39,309 nt of DNA. It comes from Deltaproteobacteria bacterium (GTDB lineage Bacteria > Calditrichota > Calditrichia > RBG-13-44-9 > J075). The notes beneath the pieces were generated by a model. The model was not told the DNA's origin and did not search any database. It was given only the letters and a program-made list of their open reading frames with translations. Positions 8,545 through 17,013 of this stretch are shown in pieces. The stretch spans positions 1 to 39,309 of the forward strand of contig WYBG01000419.1 of the NCBI GenBank assembly GCA_011526015.1, in the 5' to 3' direction. Within the stretch, counting starts at the first letter, position 1. Each line of letters begins with the position of its first letter. A program made the position numbers and the translations under genes.

Positions 8545-9666
8545 TCATTCCTCCTTCACCACCATTACCGGGGAGCCGTCGCGCAGCAGGTTATGCCCCA
8601 GGGTCACCAATTTTTCGCCCACCTGAATACCGGAAGAGACGGCCAGGTTTTCGTGGTTTACATAGATCACTTCCAGTTTACGTTGCTGCGCCCGGCTGCT
8701 GTCCACCACAAATACGTAATAATTTTTGACCACCTCGCTTTTCCCCCCGATGGTCTCTAAGGTTGTGTTCTCGATGACGGCGAAGCGAGGGACGATGAGG
8801 GCGTCGCGAATGCTCCCGGTGGCCACTTCTACCCGGGCGAACATTCCCGGTTTGAGCCGGTGAGCGGGATTATCGATCAGCACTTCCACTTCTGCCATGC
8901 GAGTGAGAGGATCCAGCACCGGGCTGATCTCCGAGACCCTGCCCCGGAAAGGCTGCTCCGGGTAGCTTTTCACCTGTACCACCGCTTCCTGTCCAACGCT
9001 TAGCTTACCGAGGTCAGTCTCCGTTACATCAAAACAGATTTTTACCCGGTCCATTTGCACAATGCTCACCAGGGGTTGGGCCGGGGAGGCCATGTCGCCG
9101 GCTTCGTAATAGCGTTTCCCAATAATGCCGGAAATGGAGGCGGTAACCAGGGCGTCATCCAGCTGGCTTTGGGCGGTTTTCAGCAGCGCATCCGCCTGCG
9201 CGGTTTGCGCTTTGGCGGCCTCGAACTGGGTGGCAATGGCATCGTATTGCTGCTGGCTCATAGCGTTTTCCCGGGAGAGCCGCCGGGCGCGCTCGAATTC
9301 CACCAGCAGGTTGGCCTCCTGCGCCCGCGCTGCCGCCAGGCCCGCTTCCGTCTGGCGCACCACCTGCGCGATGGTGGTAGAAACGATCCGTGCGATGGGC
9401 GCGCCTTTGCGCACCGCGTCGCCATCGTCAACGTAGAACGCCTCGATGCGGTCGGGAATCTTGGAAAACACTTTCACCTCGGTTTCCGCGGCGATATCCC
9501 CGGTATAACTCAGCGACTGGATCAGCTCACCCGGGGCTACGGTTTTCACTTCCACAGGGACTTTTTCTTCGGCGTTCTCCGCGGCGCCGCTCTCCGACTG
9601 GCCGCAGCCCAGGAGGGCGAGAGCAATTAGCGCGCTGAAAAGGTAAACGAACGTCTTCGCTTGCAT
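8545..9666 (-). CDS. RND efflux periplasmic adaptor (membrane fusion protein), lipoprotein
   Basis: The 373-residue protein links the RND pump to the TolC-like channel. A signal sequence ends in a lipobox (ALLGC), so it is probably anchored to the inner membrane by a lipid. Family landmarks are the barrel-sandwich segment (SKIPDRIEAFYVDDGDAV, then ASISGIIGKRYYEAGD), a central coiled-coil hairpin rich in Ala, Glu and Gln, and the C-terminal beta-barrel segment (PEQPFRGRVSEISPVLD). The ATG at 9666 is chosen because GGAGACC sits at the right distance and the signal peptide begins there; the frame opens 13 codons earlier without a ribosome site. It lies between the TolC-like gene and the pump in one minus-strand operon. 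Confidence 0.93.
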   Translation of the reverse strand: MQAKTFVYLFSALIALALLGCGQSESGAAENAEEKVPVEVKTVAPGELIQSLSYTGDIAAETEVKVFSKIPDRIEAFYVDDGDAVRKGAPIARIVSTTIAQVVRQTEAGLAAARAQEANLLVEFERARRLSRENAMSQQQYDAIATQFEAAKAQTAQADALLKTAQSQLDDALVTASISGIIGKRYYEAGDMASPAQPLVSIVQMDRVKICFDVTETDLGKLSVGQEAVVQVKSYPEQPFRGRVSEISPVLDPLTRMAEVEVLIDNPAHRLKPGMFARVEVATGSIRDALIVPRFAVIENTTLETIGGKSEVVKNYYVFVVDSSRAQQRKLEVIYVNHENLAVSSGIQVGEKLVTLGHNLLRDGSPVMVVKEE

Positions 9667-9718
9667 GGTGGTCTCCCTATTAATAGTGTTCGAGTATTGC
9701 AGCACCCAACCACGATAA

Positions 9719-9745
9719 CACTAAAACACGATAACACCTGAACAC
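9719..9745. repeat. Left arm of 27-bp inverted repeat bracketing the TolC-like gene
   Basis: The segment starting CACTAAAACACGATAACACC is repeated in inverted orientation at 11179-11205 with 25 of 27 positions identical. It sits in the short gap after the TolC-like gene. The surrounding bases are low-complexity variants of the same words (AACACT, AAACAC, ATAACACC). Confidence 0.75.
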
Positions 9746-9763
9746 TCAAACACTGCTTTATGT

Positions 9764-11158
9764 TCAAATAACTCCCGTCAACTGCCCGGTGGCCCTGCGC
9801 AGGGCATAGCGCGCCACCTGGTATTCAAACAATGAAGTCGCGTAACTCATGCGCGCCCGGGTAAGCGCCAGGCGGGAGCTGAGCACGTCCAACTGAGTGT
9901 TGGCTCCTTCTTCATACATCAAATTGGCCAGGCGCAGCGCCTCGTTGGCCAGATCCACGGTCTTACCGGCGGAGAGGAATTTCTGCTTTGCTTCTCGGAA
10001 GGTATTGTAGGCGATTTCCACCTCCGCGGTGATCCTGTCCCGTAATTGTTTTTCGCTGTCTTCCATGATTTTATAGTCTATGCGGGCTTTTTGGTACTGC
10101 CGGGTGGAACGCAGCCCGTGGAACAGGGGAATCTGCAAGTTCAAAGAGGAATAAAAACCCTTGCTGAAATCTTCGGAGCGGAAATCGAGATCGTTGCGCA
10201 TGGCTAAATAAGAATAGTCGGTTTGGAAATACAATTTAGGCAAGAACTCGCTGCGGGCCATGGCAACTCCCTGGCGGGCCATGGTTTTTTGTTCCCGGAG
10301 CGCCTTCATTTCCGGGCGCTGCGCCAGGGCCAGTTGCTGCAATTCCGCCAGGCCCAGGTCGGCGAAGGCATCTTCCGTAAATACGAGCTCCCCGGAAATT
10401 TCGATTGCTGCCCCGGGATCGAGTCCCAGCACGGTGCGCAGAACGGTCAGGGCGGATTGGTAAGTATTCCGCACTGCGATCACCTCCGGCTCCAGGTTGG
10501 CGACATCTACTTCGGCCCTCATGCGGTCAAACCCGGAGGCTGACCCGACCCGGTATTTCTTATCCACCACTTCAAAATTTGCCCGCGCCTCGGCCAGGGC
10601 TTCTTCCTGCACTGCCACTAACTCCTTTGCGGTGATGCAGGTGAAAAACGCGCTGGCGGAGCGGAAAACCAGGGATTGGGTCTCCAACGCCAGGTGGTGT
10701 TCCGCCGCCCGGCTTGCCGCTTTAGCGGATTGAACTCCCGCCAGCCCCGCTCCGCCCAGGAACAGCGGCTGCCGCACCAGTGCCCCAAAATTCAGGGTAT
10801 TTTCCAGCCCGAAGGCGATGTCCACGTAATCCGGCATCTGCTCAATTTCCGGGATCACCCCGGCCAGGGGGTCCAGCATCGGTTTGATGAAGTTGGGAAT
10901 CCGGCTGGTCTGGATTTCCCAATTGTGCTGGTAGTTGGCATAGCCGTCTAATTGCGGCAGGAGCAGCGAGAACGCTTCCCCCACCCCCGCCCGGGCCCGG
11001 GCCAATTCTTTTTCGGCAATACGGAGTTGGGGATTTTGCGCCAGAGCCAGTTCCACGCTTTGCTCCAAAGTCAGGGTGAGTTTCTCCTGCGCCGACAAAC
11101 TCGCAGCGGCGCAGGATATTAGCATTAGTAAGGTTAGAATGGGGATTTTGGCTATCAT
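9764..11158 (-). CDS. TolC-like outer-membrane efflux protein
   Basis: The 464-residue protein has a signal peptide ending in SLSAQ and the two-fold OEP repeat typical of TolC/OprM relatives: TLEQSVELALAQNPQLRIAE in the first half and DLGLAELQQLALAQRPEMKA in the second. Long amphipathic helices rich in Ala, Glu and Arg form the periplasmic tunnel. Each protomer would contribute to a trimeric outer-membrane channel that receives substrates from the adaptor and pump encoded downstream. The ATG has GGAG six bases upstream. The gene is bracketed by 27-bp inverted repeats at 9719 and 11179, an arrangement that could allow inversion by recombination, although it is now in the operon orientation. 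Confidence 0.93.
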   Translation of the reverse strand: MIAKIPILTLLMLISCAAASLSAQEKLTLTLEQSVELALAQNPQLRIAEKELARARAGVGEAFSLLLPQLDGYANYQHNWEIQTSRIPNFIKPMLDPLAGVIPEIEQMPDYVDIAFGLENTLNFGALVRQPLFLGGAGLAGVQSAKAASRAAEHHLALETQSLVFRSASAFFTCITAKELVAVQEEALAEARANFEVVDKKYRVGSASGFDRMRAEVDVANLEPEVIAVRNTYQSALTVLRTVLGLDPGAAIEISGELVFTEDAFADLGLAELQQLALAQRPEMKALREQKTMARQGVAMARSEFLPKLYFQTDYSYLAMRNDLDFRSEDFSKGFYSSLNLQIPLFHGLRSTRQYQKARIDYKIMEDSEKQLRDRITAEVEIAYNTFREAKQKFLSAGKTVDLANEALRLANLMYEEGANTQLDVLSSRLALTRARMSYATSLFEYQVARYALRRATGQLTGVI

Positions 11159-11178
11159 GGTTTACTCCGGGATTCAAG

Positions 11179-11205
11179 GTGTTCCGGTGTTATTGTGTTT
11201 TAGTG
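11179..11205. repeat. Right arm of 27-bp inverted repeat bracketing the TolC-like gene
   Basis: The inverse of the 9719-9745 repeat, 25 of 27 positions identical. It lies between the thioredoxin gene and the TolC-like gene. Related words (ACCCTAACACCCTAACACT) continue to 11260. Confidence 0.75.
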
Positions 11206-11263
11206 TTTTGGTAACCTCGCTTATACCCCCTTAGATACCCTAACACCCTAACACTAAAACGCT

Positions 11264-11602
11264 TCATGGCTGAAGAAGAACCTCCAACTTCTCGACGATG
11301 GCGGCCCGGGGGGCAATGCCGATGAGATGATCCATCAATTGCCCTTTGCGGAAAAAGAGCAGGATGGGCAACTCGGTAACCCCGAATTCCCGGGCGATCT
11401 GCTCTTTTGTTTCGATATAGACCCGGTCGAATTTGATTTTGCCGCGATATTCGGCGGCTAATTTTTCCAGCACCGGGGCCATGATGTGGCAGGAGCCGCA
11501 CCAGTCGGCCCGGATTTCCATCAGCAGCGGTTCGCGGCTCCTCCGCATTGCCCGGGGGAAACTGGCGCGATTCAGCATCATCCTGCTCCATTTTTCTTCC
11601 AT
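11264..11602 (-). CDS. Thioredoxin family protein
   Basis: A single thioredoxin domain of 112 residues with the redox motif WCGSC (Cys35, Cys38) and the cis-proline loop VTELPILLFF. It lacks a clear signal peptide, so it should be a cytoplasmic disulfide reductase. The Gly-Ser pair instead of the classic Gly-Pro suggests altered redox potential. AGGAA lies seven bases before the ATG. It is the first gene of the minus-strand group that continues with the TolC-like protein about 105 bases downstream. Thioredoxin is not a known part of RND systems, so the link may be positional or stress-related. Confidence 0.88.
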   Translation of the reverse strand: MEEKWSRMMLNRASFPRAMRRSREPLLMEIRADWCGSCHIMAPVLEKLAAEYRGKIKFDRVYIETKEQIAREFGVTELPILLFFRKGQLMDHLIGIAPRAAIVEKLEVLLQP

Positions 11603-11768
11603 CGTAAATTCCTGCGGATTGCTTTTCTCCCAATTTCCAGGTTATTCTTATTCCAATATCCATGCCAGGTACAGATGGCGCGGTTCGAGGATTACGCAAG
11701 TGGTTTGAAAGTATTAACTTATAGGTTTAATTCAAAGGCGGGAGCGTTGCAAGCGGCAGAGGAATGGA

Positions 11769-11799
11769 ATGATATATCAAATAATTTATGATATATCAT
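11769..11799. promoter_or_regulatory. Two tandem ATGATATATCA(T) palindromes, candidate operator
   Basis: ATGATATATCA at 11769-11779 and the perfect palindrome ATGATATATCAT at 11788-11799 are spaced 19 bp start to start, about two helical turns. They sit in the 540-bp region between the divergent thioredoxin/efflux group and the sensor-kinase gene, where a regulator would act on both. The rest of this gap is AT-rich with no gene; a few loosely TATAAT-like stretches occur but none is convincing. Confidence 0.4.
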
Positions 11800-12141
11800 A
11801 AGCATCTCTCATGGACTTCTGGGTATCCACCACTTCGTGGCTGGGCCGATGCGTAATAAAGTTTTTTAAAATCATAGCGAAATATATGAATTTTTTCAGT
11901 AATTTTTTAAAGCCGGTAGCACCGCAATATAGCGTGGAGTAAATTGAAACTGAGATTTACTCCGAATTTTGGTGAAAAAGGTCTCCCAAATAACTAAAAG
12001 TAGCATTATTTTGGAGAAAATCGGGCAAAAACCATGATTATTTTCAGGTCAGACGCAAGGTTTATGGTCTATTTGCCACTCAAATTCAACTCCACGCTAT
12101 TCTGTAGAGCTACCTTTAAAGCCTTAAATGTAGAATTATTC

Positions 12142-15100
12142 ATGCATACGACGGTCGCTTTCATTATTGTTCTGCTGGTTCTCTGTTTACCGGCAATTCA
12201 TTTGTTGGCGCAGACTCATAATCCTGATTTCGAGCATCTCACCGTTGACCACGGCCTCTCGCAGAATCTGATTTATTCCATCCTGCAAGACCGCCAGGGT
12301 TTTTTGTGGTTTGGCACCAAAGACGGCCTTAACCGCTATGACGGCTATCGCTTCACCATCTTCCGGCATGATCCGTTCGATTCCACTTCTATTTCCGGCC
12401 AGGAGATCAAGGTTCTTTATGAAGATAGAGCCGGAAATCTCTGGATCGGCAGCACTGGCCTGAACCGATTTGACCGGATGACGGAAACCTTTGCCCGGTA
12501 TCTTCACGATCCTGCGAATCCCAACACTCTCAGCCACAATGAGATTTACGCTATTGCCGAAGATTCCCGCCTCGACGGGACGCTCTGGATCGGCACGGAC
12601 CACGGACTCAATAAACTACAAAAAGAGCAAAGGGCAAATGGCAAGGGGCAAGAAGCAAGGGGCAAATCGCAAGGGGCAAGCGCATCAATCCAGCAATCCA
12701 ACGATTCTGTGACCTTCACGCACTATCTCCACGATCCGAAGAATCCGCAAAGCTTGAGCGACAATCGAGTCACGGCGATTCTAATGGATCACGCCGGCAC
12801 ACTATGGGTTGGAACTGAAAAGGGCCTGAATAAACTGCAAAAAGCCAACCTCGCTTTCGTGCGATATACCAAAGAAGCGCCGATGCCTTATCACCTCAAA
12901 GACGATTTCGTCACCTGTCTCTACGAAGATCGCAAGGGCAATCTTTGGGTAGGCGCTGTTTCGGGCTTGTTCCAACTGGATCGCGACAATGGCGGGGTTG
13001 GAAAATTCAGATACTATCCCCACCCGACCGGCGCCTTTGCCAAAGCCTGGCAAGGGATTATCAAGACGGTTCGGGAAAGGCCGGATGGCAAACTCTGGAT
13101 CGGGACATTGACCGGCCTGGCGCTGTTCGATCCGATGACCGGAACTTATCACAACTTCCGCCACGATCCCGCAGACCCGCAAAGCCTCGGTTCGGAAGGC
13201 ATTCTTGCCATCTACCACGACTGCGGCGGCATTTTTTGGTTCGGCAGCGCCGGGAAAGGACTCCATAAGCTAAATCCCCACGCCAAAGTCTTTCGCCATT
13301 ATGGCGGAAAAGGCGATCGGCGGAATGGTCAAAATGCGTTTAGCGTTCACGCACTCATCGAAGATCAGTCCGGGCGGCTGTGGCTCAATGCGAATGACCG
13401 CCTCTATCAACTCGATCGCGCCACCGGCGAATGGCGCCAGTTTGAAAGCGCCATGGCGCCGGTTGGCTCGCTGATCGAGGATCGACAGGGTATTCTGTGG
13501 TTCGCCACGGGAAACGGATTGTGGGAATTTGACCCGCGCACGAAACGGCTGGCCCGCTATCAACACGATCCCGGCGATGAGGGCAGTCTCCCCAGCAACG
13601 CTGTCTGGCATGTGATCGAGGGTAAAGACGGCAGTTTATGGGTGTTGGCCGTTGGTGGGATGCTGAGCCGCCTGGATGGGGCCACCGGACGGTGGGCTCA
13701 TTTCAAAATCCCTGCGGCGGAAAAAGTTTCCGTGCATCGAATGCATCAGGATGCCGGCGGAATATTCTGGCTGGGAAGCGATGCCGGCCTGGTTCGCTTC
13801 GATCCGGTGGATTCCTCTGCCCGCTACTATCGCAATGATCCCGGGAACCCCGCGAGCCTGGGTTACGATATGGTGTACTCGATTCTTCCGGATCCGCGCG
13901 AGCCGGAGCGATTTCTCTGGCTGGGCACGGCTGGCGGAGGACTCAATCGTTTTGAGATGGCCACCGAGAAGTTCACTCACTATACCGAGAAGGATGGCCT
14001 GCCGAACAACGTGGTGTATGGCATCTTGCCCGATCGTCACGGCCGGTTATGGATGAGCACTAACCACGGCCTTTCGGTATTCGATCCTCAAACCGGGGCC
14101 TTTCGGAACTTCGATGTGCACGATGGTTTGCAGAGCAATGAATTCAATCGCGCGGCGTATTTCTTGGGCAAAAAGGGAGAGATGTTCTTTGGCGGCGTCA
14201 ACGGCTTGAATGCCTTTTACCCGGATAGCATTCGGAGCAATCCCCACGCCCCGCCGGTTGTGATCACGGATTTCCAGCTGGCGTATCAACCGGTCTCTTT
14301 TCGGGATCCCCATTCCCCGCTGCGCCAACCGATTTCCGAGACCGCAGGGATTCGATTGGCTTATGACCAGAACACCATTGCGTTTGAGTTCGTGGCGCTG
14401 GATTTTGCGGAGCCGCAGAAAAACCGCTATGCCTATATGCTGGAGAATTTCGATCCGCAATGGGTGCAGAACGGGACCAACCGCAAAGCGACCTACACCA
14501 ATCTGGCCCCGGGGCATTATGTTTTTCGCGTGAAAGGCGCCAACAACGACGGCCTTTGGAATGAAGCAGGCGCCTCCCTCAAAATCACCATCACGCCGCC
14601 GTGGTGGAAAACCTGGTGGTTTCGGATGGGGAGCGTGTTGGCGATCCTGGTTTTGCTGATCTCAGTGCATCGCTGGCGAACGGCCTATATTGAAGCGAGA
14701 AAACGGGCGCTCGAAAAGGAAGTTGCCGAGCGCAAGCAGGCGGAGATGAAATTGCAAAACTCCCGCAAGCAGTTGCGCGCTTTGACCGGCCATTTGCACG
14801 AGCTGATGGAGCGGGAGCGGATTTCAATTGCCCAGGATATTCATGATGAGCTGGGCAGCGTGTTCACGGCTTTGAAAATCGATTTGACGCTTCTGGAGCG
14901 CGGCCTTGAAAAAAGCTCCCCGCCAGGGGCGGATGATCCCAGCTTGCAAGAGATTCGCGCGATGAAGAAGACCATCGACGCCACGGTCGGCAAGATGAGA
15001 GAATTCGTGCGCCGGCTGCGGCCCGAGGTGCTCGATGACCTGGGCCTGCTGGCGGCGCTGGAATGGCAAATGCAGGAGTTTCAGCAGCGCATCGGCGTGG

Positions 15101-15432
15101 CGTATGAGTTCAAGTCGGAAACCGCCGCGCTGGCAGTCGAGGAGCATTGCGCCATCGCGGTTTTCCGAATTTTTCAAGAAGCGCTCACCAATATCGCCCG
15201 CCATGCCCACGCCAGCAAGGTGGTGGTGCACATCCGCCAGAACCAGGGTCAGGCGGCCATCGCCATCTGCGACAACGGCGTGGGCATGCCCGCGGAAAAA
15301 TTGGCCTCGCCGGACACCTTTGGCCTGCTGGGCATGCGGGAACGGGCGTTGATGTTCGGCGGCGAGGTGGAAATTACCAGCGCCCCTGGCAAGGGAACCA
15401 CGGTGCTCATCAAAGTTCCGCTGGCGCGATAA
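12142..15432 (+). CDS. Two-component sensor histidine kinase with beta-propeller sensor (Reg_prop/Y_Y_Y/HisKA_3)
   Basis: A 1096-residue membrane kinase. A signal peptide (TTVAFIIVLLVLCLPAIHLL) is followed by about 14 Reg_prop repeats of the form LWIGTxxGLNRFD, forming two seven-bladed periplasmic propellers. Next come a Y_Y_Y domain (YMLENFDPQW, TNLAPGHYVFRVKG), one membrane helix (MGSVLAILVLLISVHRW), a short coiled coil, a HisKA_3 domain with phospho-acceptor His901 in AQDIHDELG, and an HATPase_c domain (FQEALTNIARHA, ICDNGVGMP, TFGLLGMRER). Unlike classic hybrids it has no receiver or AraC domain; the partner regulator is the next gene. The ATG at 12142 is chosen because the signal peptide begins there, although no ribosome site is visible; the frame is open from 12034. 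An in-frame 14-bp tandem repeat interrupts the third-to-fourth propeller blades. Confidence 0.92.
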   Translation: MHTTVAFIIVLLVLCLPAIHLLAQTHNPDFEHLTVDHGLSQNLIYSILQDRQGFLWFGTKDGLNRYDGYRFTIFRHDPFDSTSISGQEIKVLYEDRAGNLWIGSTGLNRFDRMTETFARYLHDPANPNTLSHNEIYAIAEDSRLDGTLWIGTDHGLNKLQKEQRANGKGQEARGKSQGASASIQQSNDSVTFTHYLHDPKNPQSLSDNRVTAILMDHAGTLWVGTEKGLNKLQKANLAFVRYTKEAPMPYHLKDDFVTCLYEDRKGNLWVGAVSGLFQLDRDNGGVGKFRYYPHPTGAFAKAWQGIIKTVRERPDGKLWIGTLTGLALFDPMTGTYHNFRHDPADPQSLGSEGILAIYHDCGGIFWFGSAGKGLHKLNPHAKVFRHYGGKGDRRNGQNAFSVHALIEDQSGRLWLNANDRLYQLDRATGEWRQFESAMAPVGSLIEDRQGILWFATGNGLWEFDPRTKRLARYQHDPGDEGSLPSNAVWHVIEGKDGSLWVLAVGGMLSRLDGATGRWAHFKIPAAEKVSVHRMHQDAGGIFWLGSDAGLVRFDPVDSSARYYRNDPGNPASLGYDMVYSILPDPREPERFLWLGTAGGGLNRFEMATEKFTHYTEKDGLPNNVVYGILPDRHGRLWMSTNHGLSVFDPQTGAFRNFDVHDGLQSNEFNRAAYFLGKKGEMFFGGVNGLNAFYPDSIRSNPHAPPVVITDFQLAYQPVSFRDPHSPLRQPISETAGIRLAYDQNTIAFEFVALDFAEPQKNRYAYMLENFDPQWVQNGTNRKATYTNLAPGHYVFRVKGANNDGLWNEAGASLKITITPPWWKTWWFRMGSVLAILVLLISVHRWRTAYIEARKRALEKEVAERKQAEMKLQNSRKQLRALTGHLHELMERERISIAQDIHDELGSVFTALKIDLTLLERGLEKSSPPGADDPSLQEIRAMKKTIDATVGKMREFVRRLRPEVLDDLGLLAALEWQMQEFQQRIGVAYEFKSETAALAVEEHCAIAVFRIFQEALTNIARHAHASKVVVHIRQNQGQAAIAICDNGVGMPAEKLASPDTFGLLGMRERALMFGGEVEITSAPGKGTTVLIKVPLAR
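12627..12682. repeat. Four tandem 14-bp units inside the sensor-kinase gene
   Basis: Four consecutive 14-mers begin at 12627, 12641, 12655 and 12669: GCAAAGGGCAAATG, GCAAGGGGCAAGAA, GCAAGGGGCAAATC, GCAAGGGGCAAGCG. They encode a Lys/Gly/Gln/Ala-rich insert between propeller blades, followed by a noncoding-looking phrase (CAATCCAGCAATCCAACG). Fourteen is not a multiple of three, so gain or loss of one unit would shift the frame. Confidence 0.8.
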
Positions 15433-15449
15433 AGCCAAGGACAGAAAAA

Positions 15450-15787
15450 TGTAGGCTCATGTCGATTTGTGTGGGTAATTTTTGACAAGATTAACAGGAT
15501 TGACTGGATTAAATAAAATCCCGTTTATCAAAATTATGGTAGAATTAGACTGGTGATTCATGCTCATAATCCTTTAAACCGCTTGTTCGTATGGGCTGCA
15601 ATTTGTCTTTGACATGAAAAAATATTACCCTCATAAGAAAAAGGGAAACGATTACAAAACCGGTTCGATACCAGAAGATTGATCAACCAGATATACTTAA
15701 ATCTAAAATCTTGTCAATCTTGTTAATCCGGTCAAAAGAAAAAAGCTCTCATCGTTTGTAGATTTACCCACACCAAACAACATAGAG
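15450..15787. repeat. Large inverted-repeat block between kinase and regulator genes
   Basis: The 375-bp gap has no gene. TTTTGACAAGATTAACAGGA at 15479 onward is repeated inverted near 15708-15738 (about 25 of 30 positions). Further out, GTGTGGGTAA at about 15468 pairs with TTACCCACAC at about 15765. Still further, GGCTC/GAGCC words pair with small gaps. The total span is about 330 bp with a 190-bp centre. The GACAAGATTAACAGGATT phrase is a low-complexity motif often seen in such intergenic regions. Confidence 0.6.
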
Positions 15788-15807
15788 CCAAAATGTAAGG
15801 CAGGAAA

Positions 15808-16437
15808 ATGATCCGAACGCTGATTGTGGACGATCATCCGCTGGTGCGCGCCGGCTTCAGAAAAATTATCGAAGCCGAGATCGACATTGGCGTCGCCGGC
15901 GAGTGCGGCAATGCCGCCGAAGTCTTGCGCTTTATTCGCGAGCAGGAATGCGACGTCGTCGTGCTCGACATCGACCTGCCGGGGAAGAGCGGCCTGGATC
16001 TGTTAGTGGATTTGCGAAACCTGGCGCCCGCGGCAAAAGTTCTGGTGCAGAGCATTCATCCGGAAGAAAGATATGCGTTGCGCACGCTGAAAGCCGGCGC
16101 TTCCGGCTATATCACCAAAGAAGCCGCAGCCGATGAGCTGGTCAAGGCGATCCGCGAAATCCATCACGGCGGCAAGTATATCAGCCCCCGGCTGGCGCAA
16201 ATGCTGGCGTGCGATTTGGAGAAAACCGGGAAGCTGCCGCACGAAAAATTGTCCGATCGAGAGTTTCAGATTTTGCGATTGATCGGATCCGGAAAAGAAG
16301 TCGGTGAAATATCCGAAATGCTGTCGTTGAGCATCAACACCGTCAACACCTACCGCAAGCGCCTTTTGGAAAAGATGAATATGAAATCCAATGCGGAGCT
16401 GATGTACTATGCCATCAAGCATGATTTGGTGGCGTGA
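15808..16437 (+). CDS. Response regulator, NarL/FixJ (LuxR-type HTH) family
   Basis: 209 residues. The receiver domain carries the acidic pair in LIVDDHP, phospho-acceptor Asp54 (VVVLDIDLPG), Ser82 and Lys104 (YITKEA). The C-terminal LuxR-type helix-turn-helix (about 145-205) shows LSDREFQILRLIGSGK and LSINTVNTYRKRLLEKMN, the standard DNA-recognition region. HisKA_3 kinases pair with this regulator class, so the adjacent propeller kinase is its likely partner. AGGCAGGAAA precedes the ATG. It probably controls genes of the downstream plus-strand cluster, but its binding site is not identified. Confidence 0.93.
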   Translation: MIRTLIVDDHPLVRAGFRKIIEAEIDIGVAGECGNAAEVLRFIREQECDVVVLDIDLPGKSGLDLLVDLRNLAPAAKVLVQSIHPEERYALRTLKAGASGYITKEAAADELVKAIREIHHGGKYISPRLAQMLACDLEKTGKLPHEKLSDREFQILRLIGSGKEVGEISEMLSLSINTVNTYRKRLLEKMNMKSNAELMYYAIKHDLVA

Positions 16438-16455
16438 GCAAAACTCTGGTATTTA

Positions 16456-16488
16456 ACCTCCCGGAGGTTTAGAACCTCCGGGAGGTTG
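16456..16488 (+). terminator. Perfect 15-bp hairpin after the response regulator
   Basis: AACCTCCCGGAGGTT and its exact inverse AACCTCCGGGAGGTT are separated by the triloop TAG, 18 bases after the regulator stop. No T-run follows, so it may be a dispersed palindrome or an RNA-stabilising hairpin rather than a strict intrinsic terminator. Confidence 0.6.
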
Positions 16489-16629
16489 ATCGCCTCTTCA
16501 AAGAAATTTCACCTCAAACCCGATATGAGCGTGAATTTTTTGAAGTTTTTCGCGTTTCCCCGTTTTTATCCACCCGCCCCTCTTCTCCACCAAGCCTCTT
16601 CTTCGCTGTCTTCTCTCCAATTCTAAAAG

Positions 16630-16870
16630 GGTAGTGGTTAAGTTTTGACTGATGTCCGCCATAGGCGGATGCGCCTTTGGCGCAAAAGAGGAGGTGCCAC
16701 CTTCTCTTTTGAACAAGAGAAAACCGAGGCAATGGCATAGCCATCACTTCGTGACACTATGTGACAGAGTTTTGGGGAATCCATGGCTTCGCCAGAAGAA
16801 TATCTCTGTTATCTCCGTTCGCTCCTGTTCAACGAACGCTGGCGTTCTCAGTCAAAGTGTAACCACTACC
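16630..16870. mobile_element. MITE-like element, copy 1 (241 bp, 8-bp target duplication)
   Basis: Terminal inverted repeats GGTAGTGGTTAAGTTTTGAC (left) and GTCAAAGTGTAACCACTACC (right) match at about 20 of 23 positions. The element is flanked by a perfect 8-bp direct repeat TCTAAAAG (16622-16629 and 16871-16878), the mark of transposition. There is no coding capacity, so it needs a transposase in trans. A 36-bp core at 16797-16832 is identical, in inverse orientation, to 28369-28404 in copy 2. It lies in the 576-bp gap between the regulator and the receiver-only gene; the rest of that gap has only the hairpin at 16456 and pyrimidine-rich sequence. Confidence 0.88.
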
Positions 16871-17013
16871 TCTAAAAGTTGTTGTGCATTAAGTTCTCTC
16901 CCACCTCGCTTGCCACAAAAACTGTGACGCCAAAATCGCATTCGCCGGTGACAAACTCCCAACCGCGTTTTGTTTATTTTTATCACCGGAGAAAACGCCC
17001 GGGGAATTGTTGC

